A stretch of 64,000 bases of DNA, from NCBI RefSeq assembly GCF_023242365.1, contig NZ_JALLIX010000003.1, forward strand, positions 124,001-188,000, read 5' to 3'. The position numbers and the translations under genes are program-made. Of this stretch, positions 10,600-19,867 are shown one piece after another (positions within the stretch are counted from its first letter, which is position 1; each line of letters opens with the position of its first letter). The notes under the pieces are model-generated. The model searched no databases and was not told the DNA's origin. It worked only from the letters and a program-made list of their open reading frames with translations. Source of the DNA: Pseudomonas sp. MWU13-2100. Its GTDB lineage: Bacteria; Pseudomonadota; Gammaproteobacteria; Pseudomonadales; Pseudomonadaceae.

Positions 10600-11330
10600 T
10601 CTCTATCAAGAACATCAACAAGTGGTATGGCGACTTCCAGGTGCTGACCGATTGCAGCACCGAGGTCAGCAAGGGTGAAGTGGTGGTAGTCTGCGGCCCT
10701 TCGGGCTCGGGCAAGTCCACCCTGATCAAATGCGTGAACGCCCTGGAGCCCTTCCAGAAAGGCGACATCGTGGTCGACGGTACCTCCATCGCCGACCCGA
10801 AGACCAACCTGCCGAAGCTGCGTTCGCGGGTCGGCATGGTATTTCAACATTTCGAGCTGTTCCCGCACCTGACCATTACCGAAAACCTGACCATCGCCCA
10901 GATCAAGGTCCTTGGCCGCAGCAAGGAAGAAGCGACCAGCAAAGGCCTGCAACTGCTTGATCGCGTCGGCCTGTCGGCCCACGCCCACAAACACCCGGGG
11001 CAGCTCTCCGGTGGCCAGCAGCAGCGTGTGGCGATTGCCCGCGCCCTGGCGATGGACCCGGTGGTGATGCTGTTCGACGAACCGACCTCGGCGCTCGACC
11101 CGGAAATGGTCAACGAAGTGCTCGACGTAATGGTGCAACTGGCCCAGGAAGGCATGACCATGATGTGCGTGACCCACGAAATGGGCTTTGCGCGCAAGGT
11201 CGCCAGCCGGGTGATCTTCATGGACCAGGGCAAGATCATCGAGGACTGCAACAAGGACGAGTTCTTCGGCGACATCAGTGCCCGTTCGGAACGTGCGCAG
11301 CATTTCCTCGAGAAGATCCTGCAGCACTGA
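10596..11330 (+). CDS. gltL: Glutamate/aspartate ABC transporter ATPase GltL/AatP
   Basis: A 244-residue polar amino acid importer ATPase. Walker [10 protein letters not shown] is near residue 34, the signature LSGGQQQR near 136, Walker [15 protein letters not shown] near 158, and the switch His in VTHEMGFA near 192. It energises uptake through GltJ and GltK. The four-base overlap with gltK and the REP hairpin at 11390-11463 mark it as the last gene of the transporter unit. Confidence 0.95.
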   Translation: MISIKNINKWYGDFQVLTDCSTEVSKGEVVVVCGPSGSGKSTLIKCVNALEPFQKGDIVVDGTSIADPKTNLPKLRSRVGMVFQHFELFPHLTITENLTIAQIKVLGRSKEEATSKGLQLLDRVGLSAHAHKHPGQLSGGQQQRVAIARALAMDPVVMLFDEPTSALDPEMVNEVLDVMVQLAQEGMTMMCVTHEMGFARKVASRVIFMDQGKIIEDCNKDEFFGDISARSERAQHFLEKILQH

Positions 11331-11389
11331 AACGACACAGCTCCCAGTACAGCGCCATAGCTGTTTGGGGAGCGGACATTGTGGGAGTG

Positions 11390-11463
11390 TGTGGGAGCGG
11401 AGCTTGCCCGCGAAGCTTTTAGCGATCTCAAGGTCGCCTTCGCGGGCAAGCTCCGCTCCCACA
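11390..11463. repeat. REP doublet after gltL
   Basis: TGTGGGAGCGGAGCTTGCCC and GGGCAAGCTCCGCTCCCACA form an almost perfect hairpin around about 30 bases. It separates the transporter genes from the two-component genes and may end or protect the transporter mRNA. Confidence 0.85.
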
Positions 11464-11550
11464 CAAGCACCACTCCCACATCAGGTCATGCGTAACACCC
11501 TGATCATTTTTCCACAAGAAATACGATCTGGTTGACCCAAGGCAAACGTG

Positions 11551-13452
11551 ATGAAATGCGACCCCAACCTCTATCGCGCGACGCCGCCATCACTCGCCGT
11601 GAAACCCCGCCTGATCCGCCAACTGTTCCTGCCGCCCCTGATCATCCTGCTGATGATCGGCCTGGGTTATGCCGGCTATCGCATCAGCGAACACTATGGC
11701 ATCCGCACCCTCAGTGAAAACGGCGAACGCCAGTTGGAACTGCACGCCCGCACCGTCGAGAGCGAGATCAGCAAGTACACCTACCTGCCCAGTCTGCTGG
11801 AGCTTGAATCCAGTGTCTCGGCCCTGCTCAAGGAGCCCAATGCCGAACACCGCCAAGCGGTCAACGAGTACCTCGAAGGCCTGAACCGACGCAGCCGCAG
11901 TCGGGCCATCTACGTGATGGACACCACCGGTCGGGTACTGGCCACCAGCAACTGGCGCGACGCCGACAGTTACCTCGGTGAAGACCTGTCCTTTCGCGCC
12001 TATTTCCAGGACGCCGTGCGCGGCCTGCCCGGTCGCTTCTACGGCATCGGCAGCACCAGCGGCGAACCCGGCTATTACCTGGCCCACGGCCTGGAAGAAC
12101 AAGGCAAGATCATCGGTGTGGCCGTGATCAAGGTGCGCCTCGAAGCCCTTGAAGAACGCTGGCAACGGGCCCGCCTGGAAGCCTTTGTCAGCGACGAGAA
12201 CGGCATCATCATTCTCTCCAGCGACCCGGCCCGGCGCCTCAAGTCCGTGCGCCCGCTGACACCGGAGATCAAGGAACGCCTGGCCCGCAGTCTGCAATAT
12301 TACTGGTGGCCGCTGAACGAGCTGCAACCCCTGGCCCGCGAACGCCTGGCCGAGGGTGTGGAAACCCTGACCTTCCCGGCCAACAGTGAACTGGCCAAAG
12401 ACGGCGACAGCGTCAGCTACCTGGCCCAGACCCGGCGCCTGAGCGACACGCCCTGGCACTTCACCCTGCTCACGCCCTTGCAGGACCTGCGTCGCGAAGC
12501 CGCCAACCAGGGCATCCTGGTGGCCGTGGCCTTCGCCCTGGTGGCCTTCCTGCTGATCGCCTGGAACGAACGGCGCAAGGTCATCGCCACCCGCCTGGCC
12601 GCCCGCGAAGCCCTGCAGGAAGCCAACAGCCAGCTGGAGCGGCGGATCGCCGAGCGCACCGTCGACCTGCGTGCCAGCAACGACCGGCTCAAGGACCAGA
12701 TCCGCGAGCGGCGCCAGGCCGAGGAAACCCTGCGCCGCGCCCAGGACGAACTGGTCCAGGCCGGCAAGCTGGCCGCCATCGGTCAGATGTCCACCAGCAT
12801 CGCCCATGAACTCAACCAGCCGTTGGCCGCGCTGCGCACCCTGTCCGGCAACACCGTGCGTTTCCTCGAACGCGGCGAGCTGGACACCGCCAGCACCAAC
12901 CTGCGCACCATCAATGACCTGATCGACCGCATGGGCCGGATCACCGCCAGCCTGCGCGCCTTTGCCCGACGCGGCGATGACAAGGGCGAGTCGAGCCTGG
13001 CCAAGGCCATCGACGCCGCCATGCAGGTCCTCGGCAGCCGGGTCGAAACCCTGCACCTGGAGGTCCACCGCGACTTCGACGACGTGCGACTGGCCATCGA
13101 CCAGACCCGCCTGGAGCAGATCCTGGTCAACCTGATCGGCAACGCCCTGGACGCCATGCAGGCCCAACCGCTGCCGGAACTGTGGCTGGAAGGCGACTTC
13201 GTCGAAGGCAAGTACCGTCTGTTGGTGCGCGACAACGGCCACGGCATCGAGCCTGCGGCGCGCAAGCACCTGTTCGAACCCTTCTTCACCACCAAGCCGG
13301 GAGAACAGGGCCTGGGCCTCGGCCTGACCCTCTCCGCCAGCCTCGCGGCGGCGGCCGGCGGCCACCTCGGGGTCGAACACCCCGTCACGGGCGGCACCGC
13401 CTTCGTCCTCACTTTACCGCGGGTCAACCCTGCCAAGGCCGAGCCGATATGA
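11551..13452 (+). CDS. aauS: Sensor histidine kinase AauS (DctB-like)
   Basis: A 633-residue membrane kinase for acidic amino acids. One helix lies near residues 22-45, then a periplasmic sensor of about 270 residues of the double-Cache type seen in DctB, then a second helix near 315-335 (ILVAVAFALVAFLLIAW). A coiled coil leads to the phosphorylated-His region MSTSIAHELNQPLAALRTL and an ATPase domain with LIGNALDAM, DNGHGI and GLGLGLTLS. It probably phosphorylates AauR when glutamate or aspartate binds. A GTG lies just before the chosen ATG. Its stop overlaps the aauR start by four bases. Confidence 0.9.
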   Translation: MKCDPNLYRATPPSLAVKPRLIRQLFLPPLIILLMIGLGYAGYRISEHYGIRTLSENGERQLELHARTVESEISKYTYLPSLLELESSVSALLKEPNAEHRQAVNEYLEGLNRRSRSRAIYVMDTTGRVLATSNWRDADSYLGEDLSFRAYFQDAVRGLPGRFYGIGSTSGEPGYYLAHGLEEQGKIIGVAVIKVRLEALEERWQRARLEAFVSDENGIIILSSDPARRLKSVRPLTPEIKERLARSLQYYWWPLNELQPLARERLAEGVETLTFPANSELAKDGDSVSYLAQTRRLSDTPWHFTLLTPLQDLRREAANQGILVAVAFALVAFLLIAWNERRKVIATRLAAREALQEANSQLERRIAERTVDLRASNDRLKDQIRERRQAEETLRRAQDELVQAGKLAAIGQMSTSIAHELNQPLAALRTLSGNTVRFLERGELDTASTNLRTINDLIDRMGRITASLRAFARRGDDKGESSLAKAIDAAMQVLGSRVETLHLEVHRDFDDVRLAIDQTRLEQILVNLIGNALDAMQAQPLPELWLEGDFVEGKYRLLVRDNGHGIEPAARKHLFEPFFTTKPGEQGLGLGLTLSASLAAAAGGHLGVEHPVTGGTAFVLTLPRVNPAKAEPI

Positions 13453-14774
13453 ACAACGACCTCATTGTCCTGATTGTCGAGGACGACCCGCATGTCCTGC
13501 TCGGCTGCCAGCAGGCGCTGTCCCTGGAAGATATCCCCAGCGAAGGGGTCGGCAGTGCCGAGGAAGCCCTGGCGCGGATCGGCGACAACTTCCCTGGCAT
13601 CGTCATCAGCGATATCCGCCTGCCGGGCATCGACGGCCTGGAACTGCTGACCCGGCTCAAGGCACGCGATAGCAGTCTGCCGGTGGTGCTGATTACCGGC
13701 CACGGTGATATTTCCATGGCCGTCGGTGCCATGCGCAACGGCGCCTATGACTTCATGGAAAAACCCTTTTCCCCGGAGCGCCTGGTGGACGTCGCCCGTC
13801 GCGCCCTGGAGCAGCGCGGGTTGGCCCGGGAAGTCTGGTCGTTGCGGCGGCAACTGGCCGAGCGCGACTCACTGGAAGGCCGGATCATCGGCCGCTCGCC
13901 GGCCATGCAGAACCTGCGGGAACTGATCGCCAATGTCGCCGACACCTCGGCCAACGTGCTGATCGAAGGTGAGACCGGCACCGGCAAGGAACTGGTTGCC
14001 CGCTGCCTGCATGATTTCAGCCGACGCAAGTCGCAGCAATTTGTCGCGCTCAACTGCGGCGGACTGCCGGAGAGCCTGTTCGAGAGCGAAATCTTCGGCC
14101 ATGAGGCCAATGCCTTCACCGGCGCCGGCAAACGCCGCATCGGCAAGATCGAGCACGCCCATGGCGGCACGCTGTTCCTCGACGAAGTGGAAAGCATGCC
14201 GATCCCCATGCAGATCAAACTGCTGCGGGTCTTGCAGGAACGCACCCTCGAGCGCCTGGGCTCGAACCAGAGCGTGGCCGTCGATTGCCGGGTCATCGCC
14301 GCCACCAAGTCCGACCTCGACGAAATGGGCCGTGCCGGCGAATTTCGCAGCGACCTGTATTACCGATTGAACGTGGTAACCCTGGAGCTGCCGCCCCTGC
14401 GCGAGCGGCGCGAGGACATCCTGCAATTGTTCGAACACTTCCTGCAGCAGTCCTCCTTGCGTTTCGACCGTATCGCGCCGGAACTGGATAACCAGACCCT
14501 GTCCAGCCTTATGAGCCACGACTGGCCGGGCAATGTGCGCGAACTGCGCAACGTCGCCGAACGCTTCGCCCTGGGCCTGCCCCCCTTCAAGAAAGCCGGG
14601 GCGCAAAGCAGCAGCGGGCTGGGCTTTGCCGAAGCAGTGGAAGCCTTCGAGCGCAACCTGCTCAACGACGCCCTGCAACGCAGCGGCGGTAACCTGAGCC
14701 AGGCCAGCCATGAACTGGGGATGGCCAAGACCACCTTGTTCGACAAGGTCAAGAAGTACGGATTGAGTCACTGA
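13449..14774 (+). CDS. aauR: Sigma-54-dependent response regulator AauR
   Basis: A 441-residue NtrC-family activator. The receiver has D55 as phosphoacceptor in VISDIRLPG. The AAA+ domain has Walker A GETGTGKE near residue 176, Walker B GGTLFLDE, and a C-terminal Fis-type helix-turn-helix (SGGNLSQASHELGMAKTTLF). The sigma-54 contact loop reads NAFTGA in place of GAFTGA. The frame is open far upstream inside aauS, but the ATG at 13449 starts the receiver exactly and overlaps the aauS stop. It probably activates the -24/-12 promoter at 7939 through the boxes at 7818-7862. Confidence 0.92.
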   Translation: MNNDLIVLIVEDDPHVLLGCQQALSLEDIPSEGVGSAEEALARIGDNFPGIVISDIRLPGIDGLELLTRLKARDSSLPVVLITGHGDISMAVGAMRNGAYDFMEKPFSPERLVDVARRALEQRGLAREVWSLRRQLAERDSLEGRIIGRSPAMQNLRELIANVADTSANVLIEGETGTGKELVARCLHDFSRRKSQQFVALNCGGLPESLFESEIFGHEANAFTGAGKRRIGKIEHAHGGTLFLDEVESMPIPMQIKLLRVLQERTLERLGSNQSVAVDCRVIAATKSDLDEMGRAGEFRSDLYYRLNVVTLELPPLRERREDILQLFEHFLQQSSLRFDRIAPELDNQTLSSLMSHDWPGNVRELRNVAERFALGLPPFKKAGAQSSSGLGFAEAVEAFERNLLNDALQRSGGNLSQASHELGMAKTTLFDKVKKYGLSH

Positions 14775-14797
14775 CGGCGGGCAAGATGGATTGACTG

Positions 14798-14866
14798 TTG
14801 AAGGCCGCCCTCGGCGCCCTGGTCGTGGGGCTGCTGGTCAGCCTGTGGCTGCGCTTTCACACCTGA
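14798..14866 (+). CDS. Possible 22-residue membrane peptide (TTG start)
   Basis: From a TTG the frame encodes 22 residues, LKAALGALVVGLLVSLWLRF and two more, then TGA. One hydrophobic helix with a basic end is the only feature. No clear ribosome binding site is seen, and it may be a remnant or chance frame in the 252-base gap after aauR. Nothing else was recognised in that gap. Confidence 0.2.
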   Translation: MKAALGALVVGLLVSLWLRFHT

Positions 14867-15026
14867 ATCGCGGCCCTGGCCCGGGCACCCGCCGCGCTTT
14901 GTGCTGGCCCGTCCTTTGCATTTGCCGGCAAAGCCCTTACGCTGTGTGCTTTTCACGGACGCTGAACGGCTGCGCCATTCGGCGCCCCCCTGAAGCGTTG
15001 ACCATGCTGTTCTAGGAGCTGTTTCC

Positions 15027-15401
15027 GTGTCCCTTGGCGTTATTTTTCTGGTACTTTTTTCCGTTGTCCTGGACGTGATCGGCCAGCTCTGCTTCAAGAT
15101 GGGCCTCGACCGTCTGCCGGAGCTGGACGGCGGCTTCAGGCTGAAAGCCTTCTGGGGTCAGGTCTTCAACGCGCCCCTGCTGTGGTGCGGGATCGGTTCC
15201 TATGTCATCGAATTCTTTGTCTGGATCGAGGCCCTGTCCCGGGCACCGTTGAGCCTGGTATTCCCCATCGGAGCCCTGGCGTATTGCGGCGTGGTACTGG
15301 TCGGCAAGGTAGTGCTGGGCGAAACTGTCAGCCGTCGCCGCTGGCTAGGCACCCTGGTGATCACCGCCGGCGTGATGCTGGTGGCCATTTCCGGCGCTTG
15401 A
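15027..15401 (+). CDS. Small four-helix DMT/SMR-type transporter, first of a pair
   Basis: A 124-residue very hydrophobic protein with four predicted spans, starting at GTG behind AGGAG. The C-terminal half (SRAPLSLVFPIGALAYCGVV, then RRRWLGTLVITAGVMLVAI) resembles the EamA/ArnE-type fold, where a Pro-containing helix precedes a conserved GE...W-G-hydrophobic helix. The next gene is of the same type 31 bases on, so the two probably form a heterodimer, as MdtIJ or ArnEF do. Substrate is unknown; lipid-linked sugar flipping or polyamine export are both possible. Confidence 0.65.
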   Translation: MSLGVIFLVLFSVVLDVIGQLCFKMGLDRLPELDGGFRLKAFWGQVFNAPLLWCGIGSYVIEFFVWIEALSRAPLSLVFPIGALAYCGVVLVGKVVLGETVSRRRWLGTLVITAGVMLVAISGA

Positions 15402-15432
15402 GGGTTCCATTCATGTTCGAAGGAAATTGTTG

Positions 15433-15834
15433 ATGAGCGGTTCAAAACACATCGATTGGCTGCACGGGCGCTTCGGTACCATTGTGCTCTGGGCCTTGCT
15501 GATCGCGTGCGAAAGCGGCGGACAGATTGCCTCCAAGGTCGGTGGCGACTTGCTCGGGCAAACCGATTTCAGCCTGCAATGGCTGCACGCCGTACTGCTC
15601 AACCCCGGGGTCTGGGTAGCGATATCCTGTTATATCGGGGCGTTTTTCGTCTGGATGCTGATTCTGCGACGCAGCACGCTGTCGCTGGCGTTTCCACTGA
15701 GTTCGCTGGTGTTTGTCGCGGTGCTGCTGGCGTCCTGGCTGGGGCTCAATGAGCAGATCAGCCTGCTGCACTGGATCGGCGTGGCAGTGATCATCGGTGG
15801 GATTGCACTGCTGGCCGAGGGTGAGAAGAACTAG
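15433..15834 (+). CDS. Small four-helix DMT/SMR-type transporter, second of a pair
   Basis: A 133-residue hydrophobic protein with four spans, related to the preceding one in the segment RRSTLSLAFPLSSLVFVAVL and the C-terminal HWIGVAVIIGGIALLAEG. The ATG at 15433 is chosen because AGGAAA lies six bases upstream; two TTG codons before it are also in frame. Two unequal small transporters in tandem are characteristic of paired SMR proteins that work as heterodimers. Confidence 0.65.
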   Translation: MSGSKHIDWLHGRFGTIVLWALLIACESGGQIASKVGGDLLGQTDFSLQWLHAVLLNPGVWVAISCYIGAFFVWMLILRRSTLSLAFPLSSLVFVAVLLASWLGLNEQISLLHWIGVAVIIGGIALLAEGEKN

Positions 15835-15866
15835 CCAGCGATGGCGGTGAATGTGACACCGTCATC

Positions 15867-15887
15867 GCCGGCAAACCGGCTCCTACA
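15867..15887. repeat. Single REP-like arm (GCCGGCTCCTACA class)
   Basis: GCCGGCAAACCGGCTCCTACA is one arm of the same class as the hairpins at 4608 and 24184. It lies between the convergent ends of the transporter pair and the MipA-like gene. Confidence 0.45.
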
Positions 15888-15902
15888 AGGGAAGCTCCGG
15901 TC

Positions 15903-16676
15903 TCAGAACTTGTAGCTGATCGCCGTCTGGATCTGCCCCTGGTTGCTGTCGCCTTTCTGCTTGACGATGCTGCTGTCCGCCGCCGAACCCACCAGGTGAA
16001 TCCAGCTGACGCCGGTCATCAATGACCAGTTGCCGCCCAGCGGGAACGCGAAGCTCTGGGTCAGGGTCAGGTTCTGGAAACCACCACCGGCATGGTACTG
16101 GCTGATCCCCGAAGCCTGCGCTTCCTGGGCACTGACACCAAAGAAAGTCTGCGCCTGACGCTCATCGGCAAAGTGCGCGGTGAAATTGCTGCGGCCGATA
16201 ATCCCCATGCCCAGCGGGTAACCCAGTTCGCCGCCCAGGCGTCCCAACAGCCCGCCCTGCCCGCTACCGCCGCCGACGGCACTGCCCAACTCGGCGAACA
16301 GCCGCCAGAAGTCAGCCGGCGCATATTCCACGAAACCACCGACCACGCCCATGTCCGGCACATCACGCAAGCCACGCAACGAGCCGTTGGAGTCCCGCCC
16401 GGGCACGTAGTTGGCGAAAGGTCCGACGCTGAAACCATTGGCCTTGAACGCGTCCCAGGTCAGGCCGTCATCGCCACTGAGGCTGAAGTTCCCCCACTCC
16501 AGATCCACATACGGCAGCGGCGCCACTTCATAGCGGCTGCCCGACGGATCGTAGGGCTGATAGCCCACTCCCGCCCCTAGCTGCCCGCTCGGACCTTCAT
16601 CAGCCAGGGCGGCGTGGCTCCAGCCACCCAGGGAAAAAAGGCCGGCCAGCAGCAATGAGGAGGTCAGACGAATCAT
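15903..16676 (-). CDS. MipA/OmpV-family outer membrane protein
   Basis: A 257-residue protein with a signal peptide (first 25 residues, ending SHAALADE) followed by alternating amphipathic strands and a terminal aromatic (ISYKF), typical of an outer-membrane barrel. Segments GAGVGYQPYDPSGSRYEVAPLPYVDLEWG and the Gly-rich turns match MipA/OmpV proteins. The family includes scaffolds for murein-synthesis enzymes and osmotically or metal-regulated porins; the exact role here is not shown. It is divergent from the sigma-54 operon, so the 16677-16902 region is shared. Confidence 0.8.
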   Translation of the reverse strand: MIRLTSSLLLAGLFSLGGWSHAALADEGPSGQLGAGVGYQPYDPSGSRYEVAPLPYVDLEWGNFSLSGDDGLTWDAFKANGFSVGPFANYVPGRDSNGSLRGLRDVPDMGVVGGFVEYAPADFWRLFAELGSAVGGGSGQGGLLGRLGGELGYPLGMGIIGRSNFTAHFADERQAQTFFGVSAQEAQASGISQYHAGGGFQNLTLTQSFAFPLGGNWSLMTGVSWIHLVGSAADSSIVKQKGDSNQGQIQTAISYKF

Positions 16677-16757
16677 GAAAGTGTCCTTGTCGATACATGC
16701 CCTGCGCGATCATAACCGCGATTTTTTGTAGGCAAGCACTGATGTTGTTTGTAGGAA

Positions 16758-16815
16758 GCTACAAATTTTGTAGCCCCGTGTACGTAATGGGATACATATA
16801 ACGGAGATATCCCAT
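16758..16815 (+). promoter_or_regulatory. Two dyad-symmetric candidate activator sites
   Basis: GCTACAAATTTTGTAGC (16758-16774) is a palindrome with eight-base arms and one central base. ATGGGATA (16787-16794) and TATCCCAT (16808-16815) form a second dyad with 13 bases between. They lie about 25-80 bases before a -24/-12 promoter, a distance suited to NtrC-type activator binding. The regulator encoded at 22766-24157 is the obvious candidate, by inference. Confidence 0.5.
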
Positions 16816-16837
16816 AAGAATACCGGATTTGAGCACT

Positions 16838-16853
16838 TGGCACACTCCGTGCT
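16838..16853 (+). promoter_or_regulatory. Sigma-54 (-24/-12) promoter of the aminotransferase operon
   Basis: TGGCACACTCCGTGCT has GG at 16839-16840 and GC at 16851-16852, ten bases apart, and the TGGCAC -24 element. It resembles the promoter at 7939. Transcription would start near 16864, which rules out translation from the upstream in-frame ATG at 16837. Confidence 0.75.
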
Positions 16854-16902
16854 CTGCGTAGGGCATGCGCAGTGTGCGCTCTTATTCAACAGGTACAAGC
16901 AG

Positions 16903-17607
16903 ATGATGCACTGGCATATCGTGTGTGACTTCGATGGGACCATCTCCCGCACCGACGCGATCGACAACATCCTTGAGCGTTTTGCCGACCCGAGCTGGGA
17001 AAGCATCGAGCAAGAGTGGCTGGACGGTCATATCGGTTCGCGTGAATGCCTCAGCCGCCAACTGGCGCTGGTCAAGGCTTCGCCAGCTGATTTACTGGCG
17101 TACTTCGACACCATCGATATCGACCCGGACTTCCCGGACTTCGTCGATCATGTCATGGGCCTGGGCGCCTCCATCGAAGTGGTCAGCGACGGCATCGAAC
17201 AAGGCATCGCGCGGATCCTCTCACGCAACTATGTGACCTTGCTGCCGATCCTCGCCAACCGCCTGCGCCAGGTCGACCACAATAGCTGGCGCATCGATTT
17301 CCCGTACTCCAGCGACGCCTGCCGCGCCGCCTCCGGCAACTGCAAATGCAAGTCCGCGCCCAAGGGCAAACGCATCCTGGTGATCGGCGACGGTCAATCG
17401 GACATGTGCGTGGCCGGCACCGCCGACTTCGTCTTCGCCAAGGGCCGCCTGGCCGAGCATTGCGAACGCAACAACATTCCTTACGCGCGCTTCGACTCCT
17501 TCGCCGAGCTGCCGGCCATGCTGGCCCTGCTGCCGAACGACATCGCGGCGAACGCCGGCAACTACTCTATCGATCTTGAACAACAGGAACTCTTCCACCA
17601 TGTCTGA
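16903..17607 (+). CDS. MtnX/SerB-like HAD-IB phosphatase
   Basis: A 234-residue HAD-family phosphatase. Motif I DFDGT is at residues 9-13 with both catalytic Asp, and the C-terminal motif GDGQSDMCVAG supplies the acidic Mg ligands. Length and the segment VVSDGIEQGIARIL resemble the MtnX/phosphoserine phosphatase-like branch. It should remove a phosphate from a small metabolite. The start at 16903 is chosen because the predicted sigma-54 transcript begins about 40 bases before it. It is the first gene of a six-gene unit; its stop overlaps the aminotransferase start by eight bases. The substrate is unknown. Confidence 0.8.
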   Translation: MMHWHIVCDFDGTISRTDAIDNILERFADPSWESIEQEWLDGHIGSRECLSRQLALVKASPADLLAYFDTIDIDPDFPDFVDHVMGLGASIEVVSDGIEQGIARILSRNYVTLLPILANRLRQVDHNSWRIDFPYSSDACRAASGNCKCKSAPKGKRILVIGDGQSDMCVAGTADFVFAKGRLAEHCERNNIPYARFDSFAELPAMLALLPNDIAANAGNYSIDLEQQELFHHV

Positions 17608-18994
17608 TATTCGTATCGCTACAGCCGAAGACCAGGTGCTTCTGGAAAAAGAAGCCAAATATTGCTCCTACGGCGATACAGTTCACTACATCGAACCACC
17701 GCGCATTTTCAGCCGCTGCGAAGGTTCCTATGTCTGGGACACCGAAGACCAGGCCTACCTCGACCTGCAAATGTGGTACTCGGCGGTCAACTTCGGCTAC
17801 GCCAACCCACGCCTGAACAACGCCCTGAAGAAACAGATCGACACCCTGCCGCAGATCGCCAGCCAGTACCTGCACAAAGGCAAGATCGAACTGTCGGAAA
17901 TGATCGCGGTCGACGCCAAGAACAAGTTCGGCCTCGACGGTCGCGTACACTTCAACGTCGGCGGTTCGCAGTCTATCGAAGACTCGCTGAAAGTCGTGCG
18001 TAACGCCACCAACGGCAAGAGCCTGATGTTCGCCTTCGAAGGCGGCTACCACGGCCGTACCCTGGGCGCGTCCTCGATCACTTCGAGCTACCGCTACCGT
18101 CGCCGCTACGGCCACTTCGGCGAGCGCGCGCAGTTCATCCCGTTCCCGTACCACTTCCGTGGCCCGAAAGGCATGACCAAAGAAGAATACGGCAGCCACT
18201 GCGTACAACAGTTCGCCCGCCTGTTCGAAACCGAATACAACGGTGTCTGGGACCCGAAAGTCGGTTCCAGCGAATACGCCGCGTTCTACGTCGAGCCGAT
18301 CCAGGGCACCGGCGGCTACGTGATCCCGCCGATGAACTTCTACAGCGAGCTGAAGCAGGTTCTTGACCAGCACGGCATCCTGATGGTCGTCGATGAAATC
18401 CAGATGGGCTTCTGGCGTACCGGCAAGCTGTGGTCGATCGAACACTTCGACGTCAAGCCGGACGTGATCGTCTTCGGCAAGGCGCTGACCAACGGCCTGA
18501 ACCCGCTGGGCGGCATCTGGGCCCGTGAAGAACTGATCAACCCGAAGATCTTCCCACCAGGCTCTACCCACTCCACCTTCGCCTCGAACCCACTGGGTAC
18601 GGCCGTTGGTCTGGAAATGTTCAAGATGACCAGCGAAGTCGACTACGGCGCCATGGTCATGGCCAAGGGCAAGTACTTCCTCGAAGGCCTGCAAGAGCTG
18701 CAGAAACGCTTCCCGATCATCGGCGACGTCGATGGCCTGGGCCTGGCCCTGCGCTGCGAAATCTGCACCACCGACGGCTTCACCCCGGACAAGGCCACCC
18801 TGGACTACATGGTCGAGGAAGGCATGAAGGGCGACATGGTGGTTGACGGTCAGAAACTCGGCCTGATCCTCGACGTGGGCGGCTACTACAAGAACGTGAT
18901 CACCCTGGCACCGTCGCTGGAAATCAGCTACCCGGAAATCGACCTGGGCCTGAAACTGCTCGAACAGTTGCTGAACCGAGCCATGAAGCGGTGA
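17600..18994 (+). CDS. Class III PLP-dependent aminotransferase
   Basis: A 464-residue class III (fold type I) aminotransferase. Visible features are the cofactor region FEGGYHGRTLGAS, the Asp in VVDEIQMGFWRTG that contacts the pyridine nitrogen, and the PLP lysine in VFGKALTNGLNPLGG. The family moves amino groups from omega-amino acids, diamines or related amines to a keto acid. The ATG at 17600 sits inside the end of the phosphatase gene behind AGGAA. The gene is unusually rich in preferred Pseudomonas codons, hinting at strong expression. Neighbours (phosphatase, hydrolase, GNAT-like) suggest a small biosynthetic or salvage pathway; the product is not identifiable. Confidence 0.85.
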   Translation: MSDIRIATAEDQVLLEKEAKYCSYGDTVHYIEPPRIFSRCEGSYVWDTEDQAYLDLQMWYSAVNFGYANPRLNNALKKQIDTLPQIASQYLHKGKIELSEMIAVDAKNKFGLDGRVHFNVGGSQSIEDSLKVVRNATNGKSLMFAFEGGYHGRTLGASSITSSYRYRRRYGHFGERAQFIPFPYHFRGPKGMTKEEYGSHCVQQFARLFETEYNGVWDPKVGSSEYAAFYVEPIQGTGGYVIPPMNFYSELKQVLDQHGILMVVDEIQMGFWRTGKLWSIEHFDVKPDVIVFGKALTNGLNPLGGIWAREELINPKIFPPGSTHSTFASNPLGTAVGLEMFKMTSEVDYGAMVMAKGKYFLEGLQELQKRFPIIGDVDGLGLALRCEICTTDGFTPDKATLDYMVEEGMKGDMVVDGQKLGLILDVGGYYKNVITLAPSLEISYPEIDLGLKLLEQLLNRAMKR

Positions 18995-18996
18995 AC

Positions 18997-19857
18997 ATGA
19001 CACCTATCGATCTGGGCGAAGGCGATGCTGGCTTCGTACTCGGCTCGGGTCCGGTCGGGATCCTGTTGATCCACGGCCTGACCGGCACCCCGACGGAACT
19101 CCGTCGGGTGGCCCAGGGCCTGGCCAAGAAGGGCAACTGCACGGTATACGTGCCGACCCTGGCCGGGCACTGCGGCGGCAACGAAGACCTGCAGGCCACC
19201 GGCTGGCTGGACTGGTATGAAGGCGTACGCAAGACGTTCGTGGCGGTGAAACAACGCCACGAACAGGTTTTCGTCGGCGGTCTGTCCATGGGTGCGGTGA
19301 TGTCCATGTACATGGCCTCCGAGCACCCGGGCCAGATCGCCGGGCTGTTGATGTATTCGACGACGCTGCGCTACGACGGCTGGAGCATTCACAAGCTGGC
19401 GTTCCTGACGCCGTTACTGATGAAGATCCCGTTCGGCGTGCATATCTGCCGTTTCGAGGAAAAGCCGCCGTATGGCATCAAGAACGAACGCCTGCGGGCC
19501 ATCGTCGAGCGCCAGATGAAAGCCGGCCAGAGCAGCGATGCAGGGCTGTTGACCATGGAAGGCATCACCGTGCGCGAACTGCACCGGATGAACGCCGTGG
19601 TCATGCGCCGCATGCCATCGATCAAGACCCCGGCCCTGGTGATCCACTCCATCGAGGACGACATCACCAGCCCGTGGAACGCCGACTACGTCGAGCGTCA
19701 CCTGGGCGGTCCGGTGACCAAGGTCATGCTCGACAACTGCTATCACATGATCACCGTCGACCTGCAATACAAGGAAGTGATCGAGCTGAGTGCCGACTAT
19801 GTCGAGCGCTTGAGCGGCATCTCGAGCGAGCCTGAAGTGCAGCGGCAACAGGCCTAA
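18997..19857 (+). CDS. Alpha/beta hydrolase, carboxylesterase-like
   Basis: A 286-residue serine hydrolase close to the bacterial carboxylesterase/monoacylglycerol lipase type. The oxyanion motif LLIHGLTGTP is near residue 26, the nucleophile Ser in GLSMG near 94, the Asp in HSIEDDITSPW and the His in NCYHMITVD. A GTG two codons earlier overlaps the aminotransferase stop (GTGA) and is an alternative start. It probably cleaves an ester or amide bond in the pathway served by the operon. Confidence 0.82.
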   Translation: MTPIDLGEGDAGFVLGSGPVGILLIHGLTGTPTELRRVAQGLAKKGNCTVYVPTLAGHCGGNEDLQATGWLDWYEGVRKTFVAVKQRHEQVFVGGLSMGAVMSMYMASEHPGQIAGLLMYSTTLRYDGWSIHKLAFLTPLLMKIPFGVHICRFEEKPPYGIKNERLRAIVERQMKAGQSSDAGLLTMEGITVRELHRMNAVVMRRMPSIKTPALVIHSIEDDITSPWNADYVERHLGGPVTKVMLDNCYHMITVDLQYKEVIELSADYVERLSGISSEPEVQRQQA

Positions 19858-19867
19858 GGAAAGACCC

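Noticed and set aside
16837..16902. Earlier ATG for the HAD phosphatase at 16837
   Set aside because: It lies before the predicted sigma-54 transcription start (near 16864), and its extra residues do not resemble the family.
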